In this document: positions 1-6,472 of the stretch, piece after piece
How positions within the stretch are numbered: position 1 is the stretch's first letter
Layout: each line of letters starts with the position of its first letter
Source: an uncultured Gammaproteobacteria bacterium
GTDB lineage: Bacteria > Pseudomonadota > Gammaproteobacteria > Steroidobacterales > JABDMI01
Length of the DNA: 9,491 bases
Assembly: GCA_938039225.1 (NCBI GenBank)
Contig: CALHVH010000190.1
Location: 1 to 9,491 of the forward strand
Direction: 5' to 3'
Notes under the pieces: model-generated
What the model was told of the DNA's origin: nothing
The model's database searches: none
The model's input: the letters and a program-made list of their open reading frames with translations, nothing else
Position numbers and translations under genes: made by a program

Positions 1-105
1 ATAAATCAACGCCATTGCCTGCTGATCTCCAGCTTGCGCGGATTGTATAATTACTGAATCGACTAATTCAGTTTTAGCAAAAGTTTGTAAACTACGTTTT
101 GTCAA
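1..105 (-). CDS. Probable ECF-type RNA polymerase sigma factor, N-terminal fragment
   Basis: The minus strand is open from position 105 to the window edge, about 35 codons. The peptide ends in SAQAGDQQAMALIY, which resembles the start of sigma-70 region 2 in extracytoplasmic-function sigma factors (pattern AxxGDxxAxxxLY, first helix of the core-binding domain). I chose a TTG start at 105-103 because GAGAG lies at 116-112, six bases upstream. The frame has no ATG except one inside the conserved motif (15-13); a GTG at 168-166 in the same frame has only a weak ribosome site. If correct, the protein would bind core RNA polymerase and direct it to a small regulon. Only the first helix is visible, so regions 2.4 and 4 and any anti-sigma partner cannot be judged. 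The match is short and the family call is tentative. Confidence 0.45.
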   Translation of the reverse strand, partial: MTKRSLQTFAKTELVDSVIIQSAQAGDQQAMALIY

Positions 106-230
106 AAATTGCTCTCGATAGAATGAAGTATTTATATTTATAGATGGTGGTTTTAAGAAAAAGGTCACTTTTTATTTGGCTTTTTTTAATTTTGTGAAAT
201 GTTCGCTTTTACAGCAATACACATAAAGGC

Positions 231-258
231 TTGAACACTGTAAATATTCGCCTATACT
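231..258 (+). promoter_or_regulatory. Sigma-70 promoter of the tRNA-Leu gene
   Basis: A -35 box TTGAAC (231-236) and a -10 box TATACT (253-258) are separated by 16 bases. Transcription would begin near 265, about 44 bases before the mature tRNA 5' end, leaving a short leader for RNase P to remove. I see no convincing terminator between the tRNA and the Nudix gene at 479, so this promoter may also drive that gene. Confidence 0.6.
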
Positions 259-308
259 GGCAAACTTGCACTGCTTGTTGGGTGCATTTGTTTTATGAAA
301 ATAAATAT

Positions 309-395
309 GCCGGGGTGGCGGAACTGGTAGACGCGCCGGATTCAAAATCCGGTTTTGGAAACAAAGTGCGAGTTCGATTCTCGCCCTCGGCACCA
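309..395 (+). tRNA. tRNA-Leu (anticodon CAA)
   Basis: The 87-base gene folds as a class II tRNA. The acceptor stem pairs 309-315 with 385-391 (one G-T wobble). The anticodon stem 336-340/348-352 encloses the loop TTCAAAA, with anticodon CAA at 343-345, reading UUG. The long variable arm has a TTTG/CAAA stem (354-357/362-365) closed by a GAAA loop. The T arm pairs 368-372 with 380-384 around TTCGATT. Discriminator A392 and the long variable arm are leucine identity features, and the 3' CCA (393-395) is encoded in the DNA. The loop sequence excludes serine and tyrosine, the other class II tRNAs. Confidence 0.97.
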
Positions 396-478
396 TTTAT
401 TTTCAATAAAATCAAAGGGATATACAATCTCAATTTCGCCCGACTCATTTTCACAATCCTCACATCTCAAGGATTTGC

Positions 479-1045
479 ATGAAATATTGCTCCAATTGCG
501 GCAACACAGTCGAACATAAAATCCCAGAAGGCGATTCTTACCTACGATACGTATGTAGCGCCTGCGACATCATTCATTATCAAAACCCTAACAATGTGGT
601 TGGTTGTATTGCTGAGGCCTCTGATGGCAGAATATTATTATGTAAACGTGCGATAGAACCACGTTTAGGTTACTGGACTATTCCTGCAGGCTTTATGGAA
701 AATAAAGAAACCACTGCAGAAGGCGCTCTACGTGAAACCGTTGAAGAAGCAGAGGCTCAAGTCGAACTGGCTGGTTTGCAATCAGTAATCGATGTGCCCT
801 TTGCTTGCCAGGTACACATTATGTATCGCGGCTCATTAATTAACGATGCTTTTGGTTGCGGCCCCGAATCTTTAGAATGCCACTTAGTAGCTGAAGACGA
901 TATTCCCTGGGACGACATCGCCTTCCCAACTGTTACCTTTGCTCTAAAATCATTTTTTGCTGACAGAAGCAGAAACCAATACGAAGTACATACCGCTGTA
1001 ATCAATAGAAACCGGTGGGATATTAATCAGCCATTGCCTTTTTAA
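479..1045 (+). CDS. Nudix hydrolase with N-terminal zinc ribbon
   Basis: This 188-residue protein begins with a small zinc ribbon (Cys4, Cys7, Cys26, Cys29), as in the Nudix_N_2 group, followed by a Nudix fold. The Nudix box spans residues 71-93: G71, five residues, E77, seven residues, then R85-E86 and E89-E90, which bind the Mg2+ used to cleave a nucleoside diphosphate linked to another moiety. The substrate cannot be told from sequence; relatives are usually labelled ADP-ribose or NADH pyrophosphatases. One oddity: the box glycine after the glutamate pair is Glu92 here. The ATG is well placed, with CAAGGA at 468-473 five bases upstream. The gene sits 83 bases after tRNA-Leu and 45 bases before fdxA on the same strand, so it may be co-transcribed with either. 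Family is certain; substrate is open. Confidence 0.93.
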   Translation: MKYCSNCGNTVEHKIPEGDSYLRYVCSACDIIHYQNPNNVVGCIAEASDGRILLCKRAIEPRLGYWTIPAGFMENKETTAEGALRETVEEAEAQVELAGLQSVIDVPFACQVHIMYRGSLINDAFGCGPESLECHLVAEDDIPWDDIAFPTVTFALKSFFADRSRNQYEVHTAVINRNRWDINQPLPF

Positions 1046-1064
1046 ACTAAACCGTTAATATAAT
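1034..1064 (+). promoter_or_regulatory. Possible fdxA promoter
   Basis: A perfect -10 hexamer TATAAT lies at 1059-1064, 26 bases before the fdxA start. The best -35 candidate, TTGCCT (1034-1039), overlaps the last codons of the Nudix gene and gives a long 19-base spacer. It would let fdxA be transcribed separately. The spacing makes this tentative. Confidence 0.35.
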
Positions 1065-1090
1065 CATTAAATAAACCCCAGAAAAAAATT

Positions 1091-1414
1091 ATGACTTTTG
1101 TAGTAACTGAAAATTGCATTAAATGTAAATACATGGACTGTGTAGAAGTTTGTCCAGTAGATTGTTTTCACGAAGGACCAAACTTTTTAGTTATCGACCC
1201 AGATGAGTGTATTGATTGCACACTCTGCGAGCCAGAGTGTCCGATTAACGCTATTTATTCAGAAGAAGATTTACCCGAGGATCAGCAGCACTTTATTCAA
1301 CTTAATGAAGAGCTTTCTCAAATTTGGCCGGTAATTACTGAAATGAAAGACCCGCCTGAAGATGCTAAGGAATGGGAAGATAAACCCAATAAACTCGAGT
1401 TACTCGAGCGTTGA
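1091..1414 (+). CDS. fdxA: 7Fe-8S ferredoxin FdxA (Azotobacter FdI type)
   Basis: This 107-residue low-potential ferredoxin has the length and cysteine spacing of Azotobacter vinelandii ferredoxin I. By comparison with that protein, Cys9, Cys17 and Cys50 should hold the [3Fe-4S] cluster, and Cys21, Cys40, Cys43 and Cys46 the [4Fe-4S] cluster. The two additional non-ligand cysteines of FdI are also present (Cys12, Cys25). The C-terminal extension ending in LLER, typical of the long FdxA family, is intact. It acts as a soluble electron carrier; FdI has been linked to oxidative-stress responses, but the partner here is unknown. The ribosome site is poor (an A-rich stretch, AGAAAAAAA, just upstream), yet the start agrees with the family N-terminus (FVVT-NCIKCK). 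It converges on the minus-strand deacetylase gene with a 63-base gap. Confidence 0.96.
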   Translation: MTFVVTENCIKCKYMDCVEVCPVDCFHEGPNFLVIDPDECIDCTLCEPECPINAIYSEEDLPEDQQHFIQLNEELSQIWPVITEMKDPPEDAKEWEDKPNKLELLER

Positions 1415-1477
1415 TAAAACACTAAATTGCTGTTTAAAACCATGCTCACATCGATACAGGTTTGGTATTAAAAAATA

Positions 1478-2518
1478 TCAACCTTCGGACTCAAATCCCT
1501 GCAATACATTAGTTACATTGCCCCCTAGTTCTTCAGTAGCATAACCGCCTTCCAAAATCATTATCGTCGGCAAGCCAATTCCCTTAATTTTTTCACCCAA
1601 TTTAATATAGTCATCAGATGTTAAATTAAAACTTGAAATGGGGTCATCTATATAAGTGTCTAAACCTAACGATACAACTAAAGCATCAGCATCAAACTGC
1701 TTAATTTTTTCGGAAGCACTCGCTAAAGCATCAAACCATATTTTCGCACTACACCCAGAAGGCAAAGGGTAATTTATATTAAAGCCTTCACCTGATCCTT
1801 CTCCAATTTCATCAGCATTTCCCAGAAAAAAAGGATAATCTGTACTTGGGTCAGCATGAATATTAAGGACCAAGACATCTTTTCTTCGATAAAAGATACT
1901 CTGCGTTCCATTTCCGTGATGATAATCCACATCAAGTATGGCCACTGATTTACATCCTCTATCCCTTAAGGTTTGTGCAGCTACGGCGGCATTATTTAAA
2001 AAACAGTAACCTCCCATAAAGTTCGCATGAGCATGATGTCCGGGTGGGCGCAAGGCACAAAATACGTCTTTTTTTTCATCCATTAAGACGTTTGCTGCTG
2101 TAAAAGCAGCATCAGCACCAGCTTTAACCACTTCCCAGGTACCTGATACCATTGGTGTACCATTATCCATAGAATAAAAACCAAGCTTAGCCCCAAAGTT
2201 TTCTGGTTCAATGTCTGCTCGCAAACCTGAGACCGGCCAAACAGAGGGAAAAACTTGACGGTTTATATTTTCAGGGTTTAGAGCTAACCATTGATCCCAG
2301 GCAGTCTGCAAAAAATTCAAATAGTTTTTCGTATGCACTTTTACAAGTACTTCGGAACTATCTGAAAACTCACTAGTAATTTCATGACCAGCTTTTGTTA
2401 AAGCCTCATACACAAAGTCACCACGTGTTGGATTTTCAAAACAAGGTACTTTATCACCACGAAAGATTTCGAACTCTGGATTATGCAATTGATGTTGTAA
2501 AGTGAAAAAACTTAGCAT
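1478..2518 (-). CDS. aphA: Acetylpolyamine amidohydrolase (histone deacetylase-like)
   Basis: The 346-residue protein belongs to the arginase/deacetylase fold and most resembles Mycoplana ramosa acetylpolyamine amidohydrolase (341 residues). It is a zinc hydrolase that would release acetate from acetylated polyamines such as acetylputrescine. Active-site residues are complete: the His pair in RPPGHHA (His161, His162), zinc ligands Asp198 and His200 in DVDYHHGNG and Asp287 in SLGLDT, and the catalytic tyrosine in EGGY (Tyr326). All sit three residues beyond the M. ramosa positions. The N-terminal segment RGDKVPCFENP corresponds to the substrate-channel loop of that enzyme. There is no signal peptide, so it is cytoplasmic. 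The ATG has AAGG (2529-2526) seven bases upstream. It lies 17 bases after the dehalogenase gene and is probably in the same operon. The family is certain; polyamine preference over other acetylated amines is inferred. Confidence 0.9.
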   Translation of the reverse strand: MLSFFTLQHQLHNPEFEIFRGDKVPCFENPTRGDFVYEALTKAGHEITSEFSDSSEVLVKVHTKNYLNFLQTAWDQWLALNPENINRQVFPSVWPVSGLRADIEPENFGAKLGFYSMDNGTPMVSGTWEVVKAGADAAFTAANVLMDEKKDVFCALRPPGHHAHANFMGGYCFLNNAAVAAQTLRDRGCKSVAILDVDYHHGNGTQSIFYRRKDVLVLNIHADPSTDYPFFLGNADEIGEGSGEGFNINYPLPSGCSAKIWFDALASASEKIKQFDADALVVSLGLDTYIDDPISSFNLTSDDYIKLGEKIKGIGLPTIMILEGGYATEELGGNVTNVLQGFESEG

Positions 2519-2535
2519 CTGGAAACCTTGATGGA

Positions 2536-3432
2536 TTAAATCGGATTTTTTTCACAAAAGCCAATAATCACTTGGGCGAGCTCTGGCCCTTTTTCTTCTT
2601 GTAAAAAATGCCCCGCTCCCTCAATAGTGACGTGTGCTTGATTTTTTGCTCCAGGCACTTTCTCTTGCCAAATTTTCTCACCACCTCGAGTAATTGGATC
2701 TTTATTACTAAAAGCCGTTAAAAATGGTTTGTGCCAATTTTCAAAAACTTTCCAAGCCGCTTGATTTGCTTGCGCAGCTGGGTCATCAGGCCTCGTTGGA
2801 ACTAACTGTGGCATAGCTCTTGTGCCTTTTTTATATTTCCCTGATGGATAAGGTGCATTATAGGCAGCAACTTCTTCTTTTGTCATGGATGCTCGTACAC
2901 CTTTTTCAATTATTTTCCCTATTGGAAAAATTGGACTGTATTTCGCAAATTTCTGCCATTTATAAAAAAAATCTGGCATTTTTGCTGTCCCTGTTGGTAA
3001 ACCACCATTGGACAAAACAATACGAGCGAATCGTTCTTCATTTTCTGCAGCAACACGTAAACCAATTAATGAGCCCCAATCCTGACAGAACAAAGTGATG
3101 TTATTTAGATTGAGTATTTCAATAAATTCTCTCATCCATGCCACATGTTTTGCATAGCTATGATCATCTATTTTGGTTGGTTTATCGGATTTACCAAAAC
3201 CGATTAAATCCGGTGCTATACATCGATATCCTGCAGCTACTAAGGGCGGAATCATATGCCTATACAAATATGACCAACTTGGCTCACCATGTAAGAGAAG
3301 AATAATTTCACCGTCTTTGGGGCCTTCATCTAAAAAATGCATTTGTATGGCATTTATATCAGCGTAATATGACTCAAACGGATAATCTGGTAAATCTTGA
3401 AAATACTTTACTGGGGTTCTAATAGTTTTCAT
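2536..3432 (-). CDS. Haloalkane dehalogenase-like alpha/beta hydrolase (HLD-I)
   Basis: This 298-residue cytoplasmic alpha/beta hydrolase has the layout of subfamily-I haloalkane dehalogenases (DhlA/DhmA type), which split a carbon-halogen bond into an alcohol and halide. Visible elements are the oxyanion region HGEPSWSYLYR (48-58), APDLIGFGKSDKP (73-85), the nucleophile elbow QDWG with Asp118 and halide-binding Trp119, a cap domain from about 145 to 230 with Trp159 as probable second halide ligand, acid Asp245 in NKDP and base His275 in GAGHF. Epoxide hydrolases share the fold, but Trp after the nucleophile and the acid position favour a dehalogenase. True dehalogenase activity is unproven. 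The ATG at 3432-3430 has no clear ribosome site and lies only 26 bases after a terminator T-tract. It precedes the deacetylase gene by 17 bases. No sign of recent transfer is obvious. Confidence 0.87.
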   Translation of the reverse strand: MKTIRTPVKYFQDLPDYPFESYYADINAIQMHFLDEGPKDGEIILLLHGEPSWSYLYRHMIPPLVAAGYRCIAPDLIGFGKSDKPTKIDDHSYAKHVAWMREFIEILNLNNITLFCQDWGSLIGLRVAAENEERFARIVLSNGGLPTGTAKMPDFFYKWQKFAKYSPIFPIGKIIEKGVRASMTKEEVAAYNAPYPSGKYKKGTRAMPQLVPTRPDDPAAQANQAAWKVFENWHKPFLTAFSNKDPITRGGEKIWQEKVPGAKNQAHVTIEGAGHFLQEEKGPELAQVIIGFCEKNPI

Positions 3433-3458
3433 AACTTATGATAACAGTATTTGTCGCC

Positions 3459-3489
3459 AAAAAAAAAAGCCACTCAATCAAGTGGCTTT
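3459..3489 (-). terminator. Intrinsic terminator of dsbC
   Basis: On the minus strand, AAAGCCACT (3489-3481) pairs perfectly with AGTGGCTTT (3474-3466) around a six-base loop, and ten T residues follow (3468-3459, partly in the stem). It lies 29 bases after the dsbC stop codon. The T-tract ends only 26 bases before the dehalogenase ATG, so it separates the two transcripts or acts as a partial attenuator between them. Confidence 0.9.
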
Positions 3490-3518
3490 AATAATTCATC
3501 ACTAAAAATTAATATAGC

Positions 3519-4262
3519 TTAACTACCAGATTTGCTCTTCTCTAAATCCAACTGCTCTAGTAATTTATTAGCTTCTACATAACCACCTAATTGAGTGCCA
3601 TTCTCTGACAGTACTACAGGTGTTCCCATAAAACCAAGATCTTGGGCAATTGTCACATTTTCCATTACCGGAGAACTCTTACAAGTCTTCATGGTGATGT
3701 CCATGCCTTGCTTAGAACGAGTAAGATTTTTTTGTTGATTCTTAGAACAAAATACTGCATCAGCTTTTTTCCAAGACTTGGATTGCTGCCCTGAACGAGG
3801 ACGCAGTAAATACTTAACTTCTATTCCTAGATTATTTAACTCGTCAATTTCGGCATGCATACGACGACACCATGTACAGTCGATATCAGTAAATACTGTA
3901 ATAGAATGTTTTTTATTTTTTGCCGGAAAAACAATGTAATTTTTTTCTGGAATCGCATCAAGAGTTTCAATACGTTTCTTGCCTAAGGCCATACGAGTGT
4001 AATTCAAGCCCGTTTCCATATCTAACAATTCACCAATAAATAGGAATTTACCATCATCAGTAACATAAGCATAACGCTCACCCAAATCAACCGAGTAAAT
4101 ACTCTTAACTGGTGACTTTTCGATTTGCGACGCGTCAATATTTGGCAATTTACTAGCTAGAGCTTCTTTGGTAGCATCAGCGTGTACAACATTGAAAGCC
4201 AACAAGGCAAGACCACTTAAAAACAACTGAACGAGTTGCTTATTAAATTTATTTTTAATCAC
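3519..4262 (-). CDS. dsbC: Periplasmic thiol:disulfide isomerase DsbC
   Basis: DsbC shuffles wrong disulfides in exported proteins and is kept reduced by DsbD. The 247-residue precursor has a signal peptide (Lys-rich start, hydrophobic core about residues 10-25, likely cut after VHA at residue 28), an N-terminal dimerisation domain (about 29-95) and a thioredoxin-like domain from about residue 115. The active site is Cys129-Thr-Trp-Cys132 in FTDIDCTWCRRMH; E. coli DsbC has CGYC there. The structural pair Cys172/Cys194 and the cis-proline loop GTPVV (213-217) are present. The start codon is GTG (4262-4260), with AGAGAG just upstream; no in-frame ATG lies nearby and the GTG start gives a complete signal peptide. 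xerD lies 134 bases upstream on the same strand, the E. coli gene order, which strengthens the call. Confidence 0.93.
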   Translation of the reverse strand: MIKNKFNKQLVQLFLSGLALLAFNVVHADATKEALASKLPNIDASQIEKSPVKSIYSVDLGERYAYVTDDGKFLFIGELLDMETGLNYTRMALGKKRIETLDAIPEKNYIVFPAKNKKHSITVFTDIDCTWCRRMHAEIDELNNLGIEVKYLLRPRSGQQSKSWKKADAVFCSKNQQKNLTRSKQGMDITMKTCKSSPVMENVTIAQDLGFMGTPVVLSENGTQLGGYVEANKLLEQLDLEKSKSGS

Positions 4263-4300
4263 GATTCTCTCTTTATGCTTGGGTTAGTTTGTAGTGTGTC

Positions 4301-4306
4301 ATTATA
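4301..4306 (-). promoter_or_regulatory. Probable -10 box of the dsbC promoter
   Basis: On the minus strand a perfect TATAAT occupies 4306-4301, giving a leader of roughly 30 bases to the GTG start. No good -35 hexamer lies at 16-18 bases; the palindrome AGTTCTGAACT (4314-4324) sits in the spacer just upstream of the -10. dsbC can therefore be transcribed apart from xerD, perhaps with help from an activator. Confidence 0.45.
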
Positions 4307-4396
4307 CAGAAGAAGTTCTGAACTACTGATGAATAGACACTCAGTTACGACACTTGACCGGCTTTATGGTTCCAATATTACAGCTCTGAGAGTCTT

Positions 4397-5353
4397 TTAA
4401 GCACGTGGATGATGTATAGCATGTAGCTTACTAAGGCGCTCTTTAGCAACATGGGTATAGATTTGAGTAGTGGATAAATCACTATGACCTAAAAGCATTT
4501 GCACCACTCTTAAATCGGCACCATGATTCAGCATATGAGAAGCAAAGGCATGACGTAGTGTATGTGGTGATAATTTTGTACTAATTTCAGCCTGTTTGGC
4601 ATAACGCTTAATTATGTGCCAAAAAGATTGTCTGGTCATACAGTCACTACGACGGGTTGGAAATATATAGTCAGTTACTCGACCATCTAAAATATCTAAG
4701 CGAGATGAGGCAATGTATTGAGTTAACCATTTTTGAGCTACTCCGCCCATAGGAACTAAGCGCTCTTTATCACCCTTACCGATGACTCGAACTACACCTT
4801 GATTCAAATTAATCTGACTTAGACTTAGTTCAATTAGCTCAGTAACTCGTAAACCAGTTGCGTATAACAGTTCCAGCATTGCTTTATCACGCACACCTAA
4901 GGGGTCTGTTGTCTTGGGTGCTGCTAATAAACTTTCAACGTCTTTTTCTGACAATGAAACCGGAATACCGCGAGTTAGTTTAGGGCGCGTTATTTGTTCA
5001 GTTGGGTCGCTTTTTAGCTGGCCTTCTCTTACATAAAAACGATAAAAGCGGCGATAACATGAAATCTGCCTGGCAGTCGAGTGTGGACTTGCTTTGTTTT
5101 CAACTCGCTCTGCAAGGTAATCCTGTAAATCAGCACGAGATAGATTTAATATATCTAATGACTTTGAAACACACCATTTATTTAATTGTTTTAAGTCATT
5201 TCTGTATGCGTTTAATGTGTTCTTAGATAAGCCATGTTCCATCCAAATATTATCTAAAAACCGATCAACAAGATTAGCGCTTGCAGGTGCAACAGCTTTA
5301 TCGTCTTGATCAGTAGACAATGGTAGAATTGTGGCTAAGTTATCTTTTTGCAT
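4397..5353 (-). CDS. xerD: Site-specific tyrosine recombinase XerD
   Basis: XerD works with XerC and FtsK at dif to resolve chromosome dimers. With the ATG at 5353 it has 318 residues: a SAM-like core-binding domain (about 28-110) and a catalytic domain with the full set Arg169 (ATGLRVTEL), Lys193 (GKGDKER), His264 and Arg267 (SPHTLRHAFASH), His290 (LLGHSDLSTTQIY) and nucleophile Tyr299. The C-terminus HAIHHPRA matches the XerD tail. It carries about 20 more N-terminal residues than E. coli XerD (298). A GTG directly before the ATG is an alternative start; neither has a clear ribosome site. dsbC follows as in E. coli, so this is the housekeeping recombinase and not a phage or integron integrase. 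It diverges from plsC across about 150 bases. Confidence 0.96.
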   Translation of the reverse strand: MQKDNLATILPLSTDQDDKAVAPASANLVDRFLDNIWMEHGLSKNTLNAYRNDLKQLNKWCVSKSLDILNLSRADLQDYLAERVENKASPHSTARQISCYRRFYRFYVREGQLKSDPTEQITRPKLTRGIPVSLSEKDVESLLAAPKTTDPLGVRDKAMLELLYATGLRVTELIELSLSQINLNQGVVRVIGKGDKERLVPMGGVAQKWLTQYIASSRLDILDGRVTDYIFPTRRSDCMTRQSFWHIIKRYAKQAEISTKLSPHTLRHAFASHMLNHGADLRVVQMLLGHSDLSTTQIYTHVAKERLSKLHAIHHPRA

Positions 5354-5431
5354 CACATTAATTTTTGATTCAATTTTTGACAGACTCTACATTAACAAGA
5401 AATGCAGTTTATTTCGTGTACTGTGTCACAC

Positions 5432-5462
5432 TTCAGTTAACATATTAACCCAGTAACATAAT
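5432..5462 (+). promoter_or_regulatory. Weak candidate promoter for plsC
   Basis: CATAAT (5457-5462) matches five of six -10 positions and lies 40 bases before the plsC start. The only upstream partner, TTCAGT (5432-5437), is a poor -35 at 19 bases. The xerD-plsC gap is AT-rich and holds no stronger plus-strand candidate. Confidence 0.28.
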
Positions 5463-5502
5463 TTAACAGTTCAACTCAGAGTCCATAGGCAAATTTAGTG
5501 AT

Positions 5503-6195
5503 ATGCGTCACATTTATTCAATTTACATCTACACTCTAGTGATACTTCTAGCCTTGCCTTTATCCATTTTATTAGCCTTAATCCCTAGTTTACCCATGCG
5601 CAGATATTTAACACGTGGTGTATGTAAGGCCATTTTCTTTTTGAGCGGAATCAAAATAACATTAACAGGCCTGAATAATTTACCCTCAGAACACTGTATT
5701 GTTATTGCTAATCACAGCAGCTATCTAGACGGTCTGCTCTTAATGGCTACCTTGCCACCACGCTTTTCCTTTGTTATTAAACGCGAAGTTACCAGTGTGC
5801 CTATTTTACATCTTGTGTTACGACGTATTCAGTCTCACTTTGTTGAACGTAGTAACAGAGCCACTGCAGCACAACATTTAAAAAAGCTTATTCATTATGC
5901 TGCTGATGGTAATTCACTAGGCATTTTCCCTGAAGGTACTTTTAAAGCCGAAGCTGGTTTACGTCCTTTTCAAAAAGGGGCTTTTGCCGTTGCGTATAAA
6001 ACAAACCATGCTCTAGTTCCCATTTTTATACACGGTGCTCGTCTAGCCTTACCTGCAGAAGAGTGGAAAATTAGTCGAGTAGCCATTCAGATTCATATAC
6101 AAAAACCAGTCTTAAACCCATCTAAGTACTCTAATGTAACCGTTCTTAAAGATGAGTTGCATCAATTATTCACTGAAAATGTAGGTCAGATATAA
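5503..6195 (+). CDS. plsC: 1-acyl-sn-glycerol-3-phosphate acyltransferase (PlsC family)
   Basis: This 230-residue membrane-bound enzyme would transfer an acyl group to lysophosphatidic acid, making phosphatidic acid for phospholipid synthesis. It has one hydrophobic N-terminal anchor (about 5-30), the catalytic NHSSYLD motif with His71 and Asp76 (HX4D), an acceptor-binding region with Arg116 in FVERS, the FPEGT motif (142-146), and the VPIFIHGA strand (about 172-179) as motif IV. Length is typical of compact PlsC proteins. The ATG at 5503 is the only one that keeps the membrane anchor; the ribosome site (AGTGAT) is weak. It is monocistronic and divergent from xerD. A paralogous lysophospholipid acyltransferase with another acceptor cannot be excluded, because many gammaproteobacteria carry several. 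Confidence 0.85.
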   Translation: MRHIYSIYIYTLVILLALPLSILLALIPSLPMRRYLTRGVCKAIFFLSGIKITLTGLNNLPSEHCIVIANHSSYLDGLLLMATLPPRFSFVIKREVTSVPILHLVLRRIQSHFVERSNRATAAQHLKKLIHYAADGNSLGIFPEGTFKAEAGLRPFQKGAFAVAYKTNHALVPIFIHGARLALPAEEWKISRVAIQIHIQKPVLNPSKYSNVTVLKDELHQLFTENVGQI

Positions 6196-6300
6196 GTCAG
6201 CTCGAACAAAAATTACTCTAAGTCATTAATATATATGCCTTATTCAAGAATTACTTTTTAGACAAAAGGGTAATTCATACGCGCGTTGGGGATTCAAATT

Positions 6301-6353
6301 CATTTAAACAAATGTTTCATTTGAAACCAAAATGCTATACAAAACATTGGTTT
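6301..6353 (+). promoter_or_regulatory. Palindromic control region with extended -10, upstream of leucine dehydrogenase
   Basis: TGCTATACA (6333-6341) reads as an extended -10 element (TG, one base, then the hexamer). Over its -35 zone lies a perfect palindrome, GTTTCATTTGAAAC (6314-6327), which overlaps alternating CATTT/CAAATG/CATTTG units at 6301-6323. A second perfect inverted repeat, AAACCAA (6324-6330) and TTGGTTT (6347-6353), brackets the -10. Such an arrangement suits a dimeric regulator, but I cannot assign one. Confidence 0.45.
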
Positions 6354-6399
6354 GCGATAGTCGCTCTTGTCAAAAAACATAGTTAGCTTGGCATTGGCT

Positions 6400-6405
6400 T
6401 ATAAT
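6400..6405 (+). promoter_or_regulatory. Second -10 box upstream of leucine dehydrogenase
   Basis: A perfect TATAAT lies 67 bases before the chosen start codon. No good -35 is found at 16-18 bases. It overlaps the alternative upstream ATG at 6404, which argues against translation starting there. Confidence 0.4.
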
Positions 6406-6472
6406 GCGCGCCATCAGCGGGTCTACGCTAGCTATCTTTTTGACCCTTTCATATAAAATATTAGGAGTTGGA

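Noticed and set aside
309..395. tRNA-Leu as an integration site for a mobile island
   Set aside because: No integrase beside it and no direct repeat of the tRNA 3' end in the window; the genes that follow are ordinary chromosomal ones.
172..396. Open frame of 74 codons on the minus strand
   Set aside because: It is antisense to the tRNA; the peptide is the usual chance translation of a tRNA complement.
231..482. Open frame of 83 codons on the plus strand
   Set aside because: It runs straight through tRNA-Leu and its promoter, has no ribosome site, and no recognisable protein motif.
1461..1488. Hairpin between fdxA and the deacetylase gene as a bidirectional terminator
   Set aside because: The stem has a bulge and a wobble pair, and no T-run follows on either strand; its minus-strand end also overlaps the deacetylase stop region.
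4397..5353. Tyrosine recombinase as a phage or integron integrase
   Set aside because: XerD-specific length, C-terminus and the xerD-dsbC order show the housekeeping enzyme.
5377..5382. Consensus -35 TTGACA in the xerD-plsC gap
   Set aside because: No -10-like hexamer lies 15-19 bases downstream on the plus strand.
5422..5430. TGTGTCACA palindrome as a CRP site
   Set aside because: It lacks the TGTGA-N6-TCACA spacing of CRP operators; nine bases alone are not evidence.
6404..6472. 23-residue N-terminal extension of leucine dehydrogenase from the ATG at 6404
   Set aside because: The ATG overlaps a TATAAT box, lacks a ribosome site, and the 6473 start has AGGAG and matches the family N-terminus and lysine numbering.
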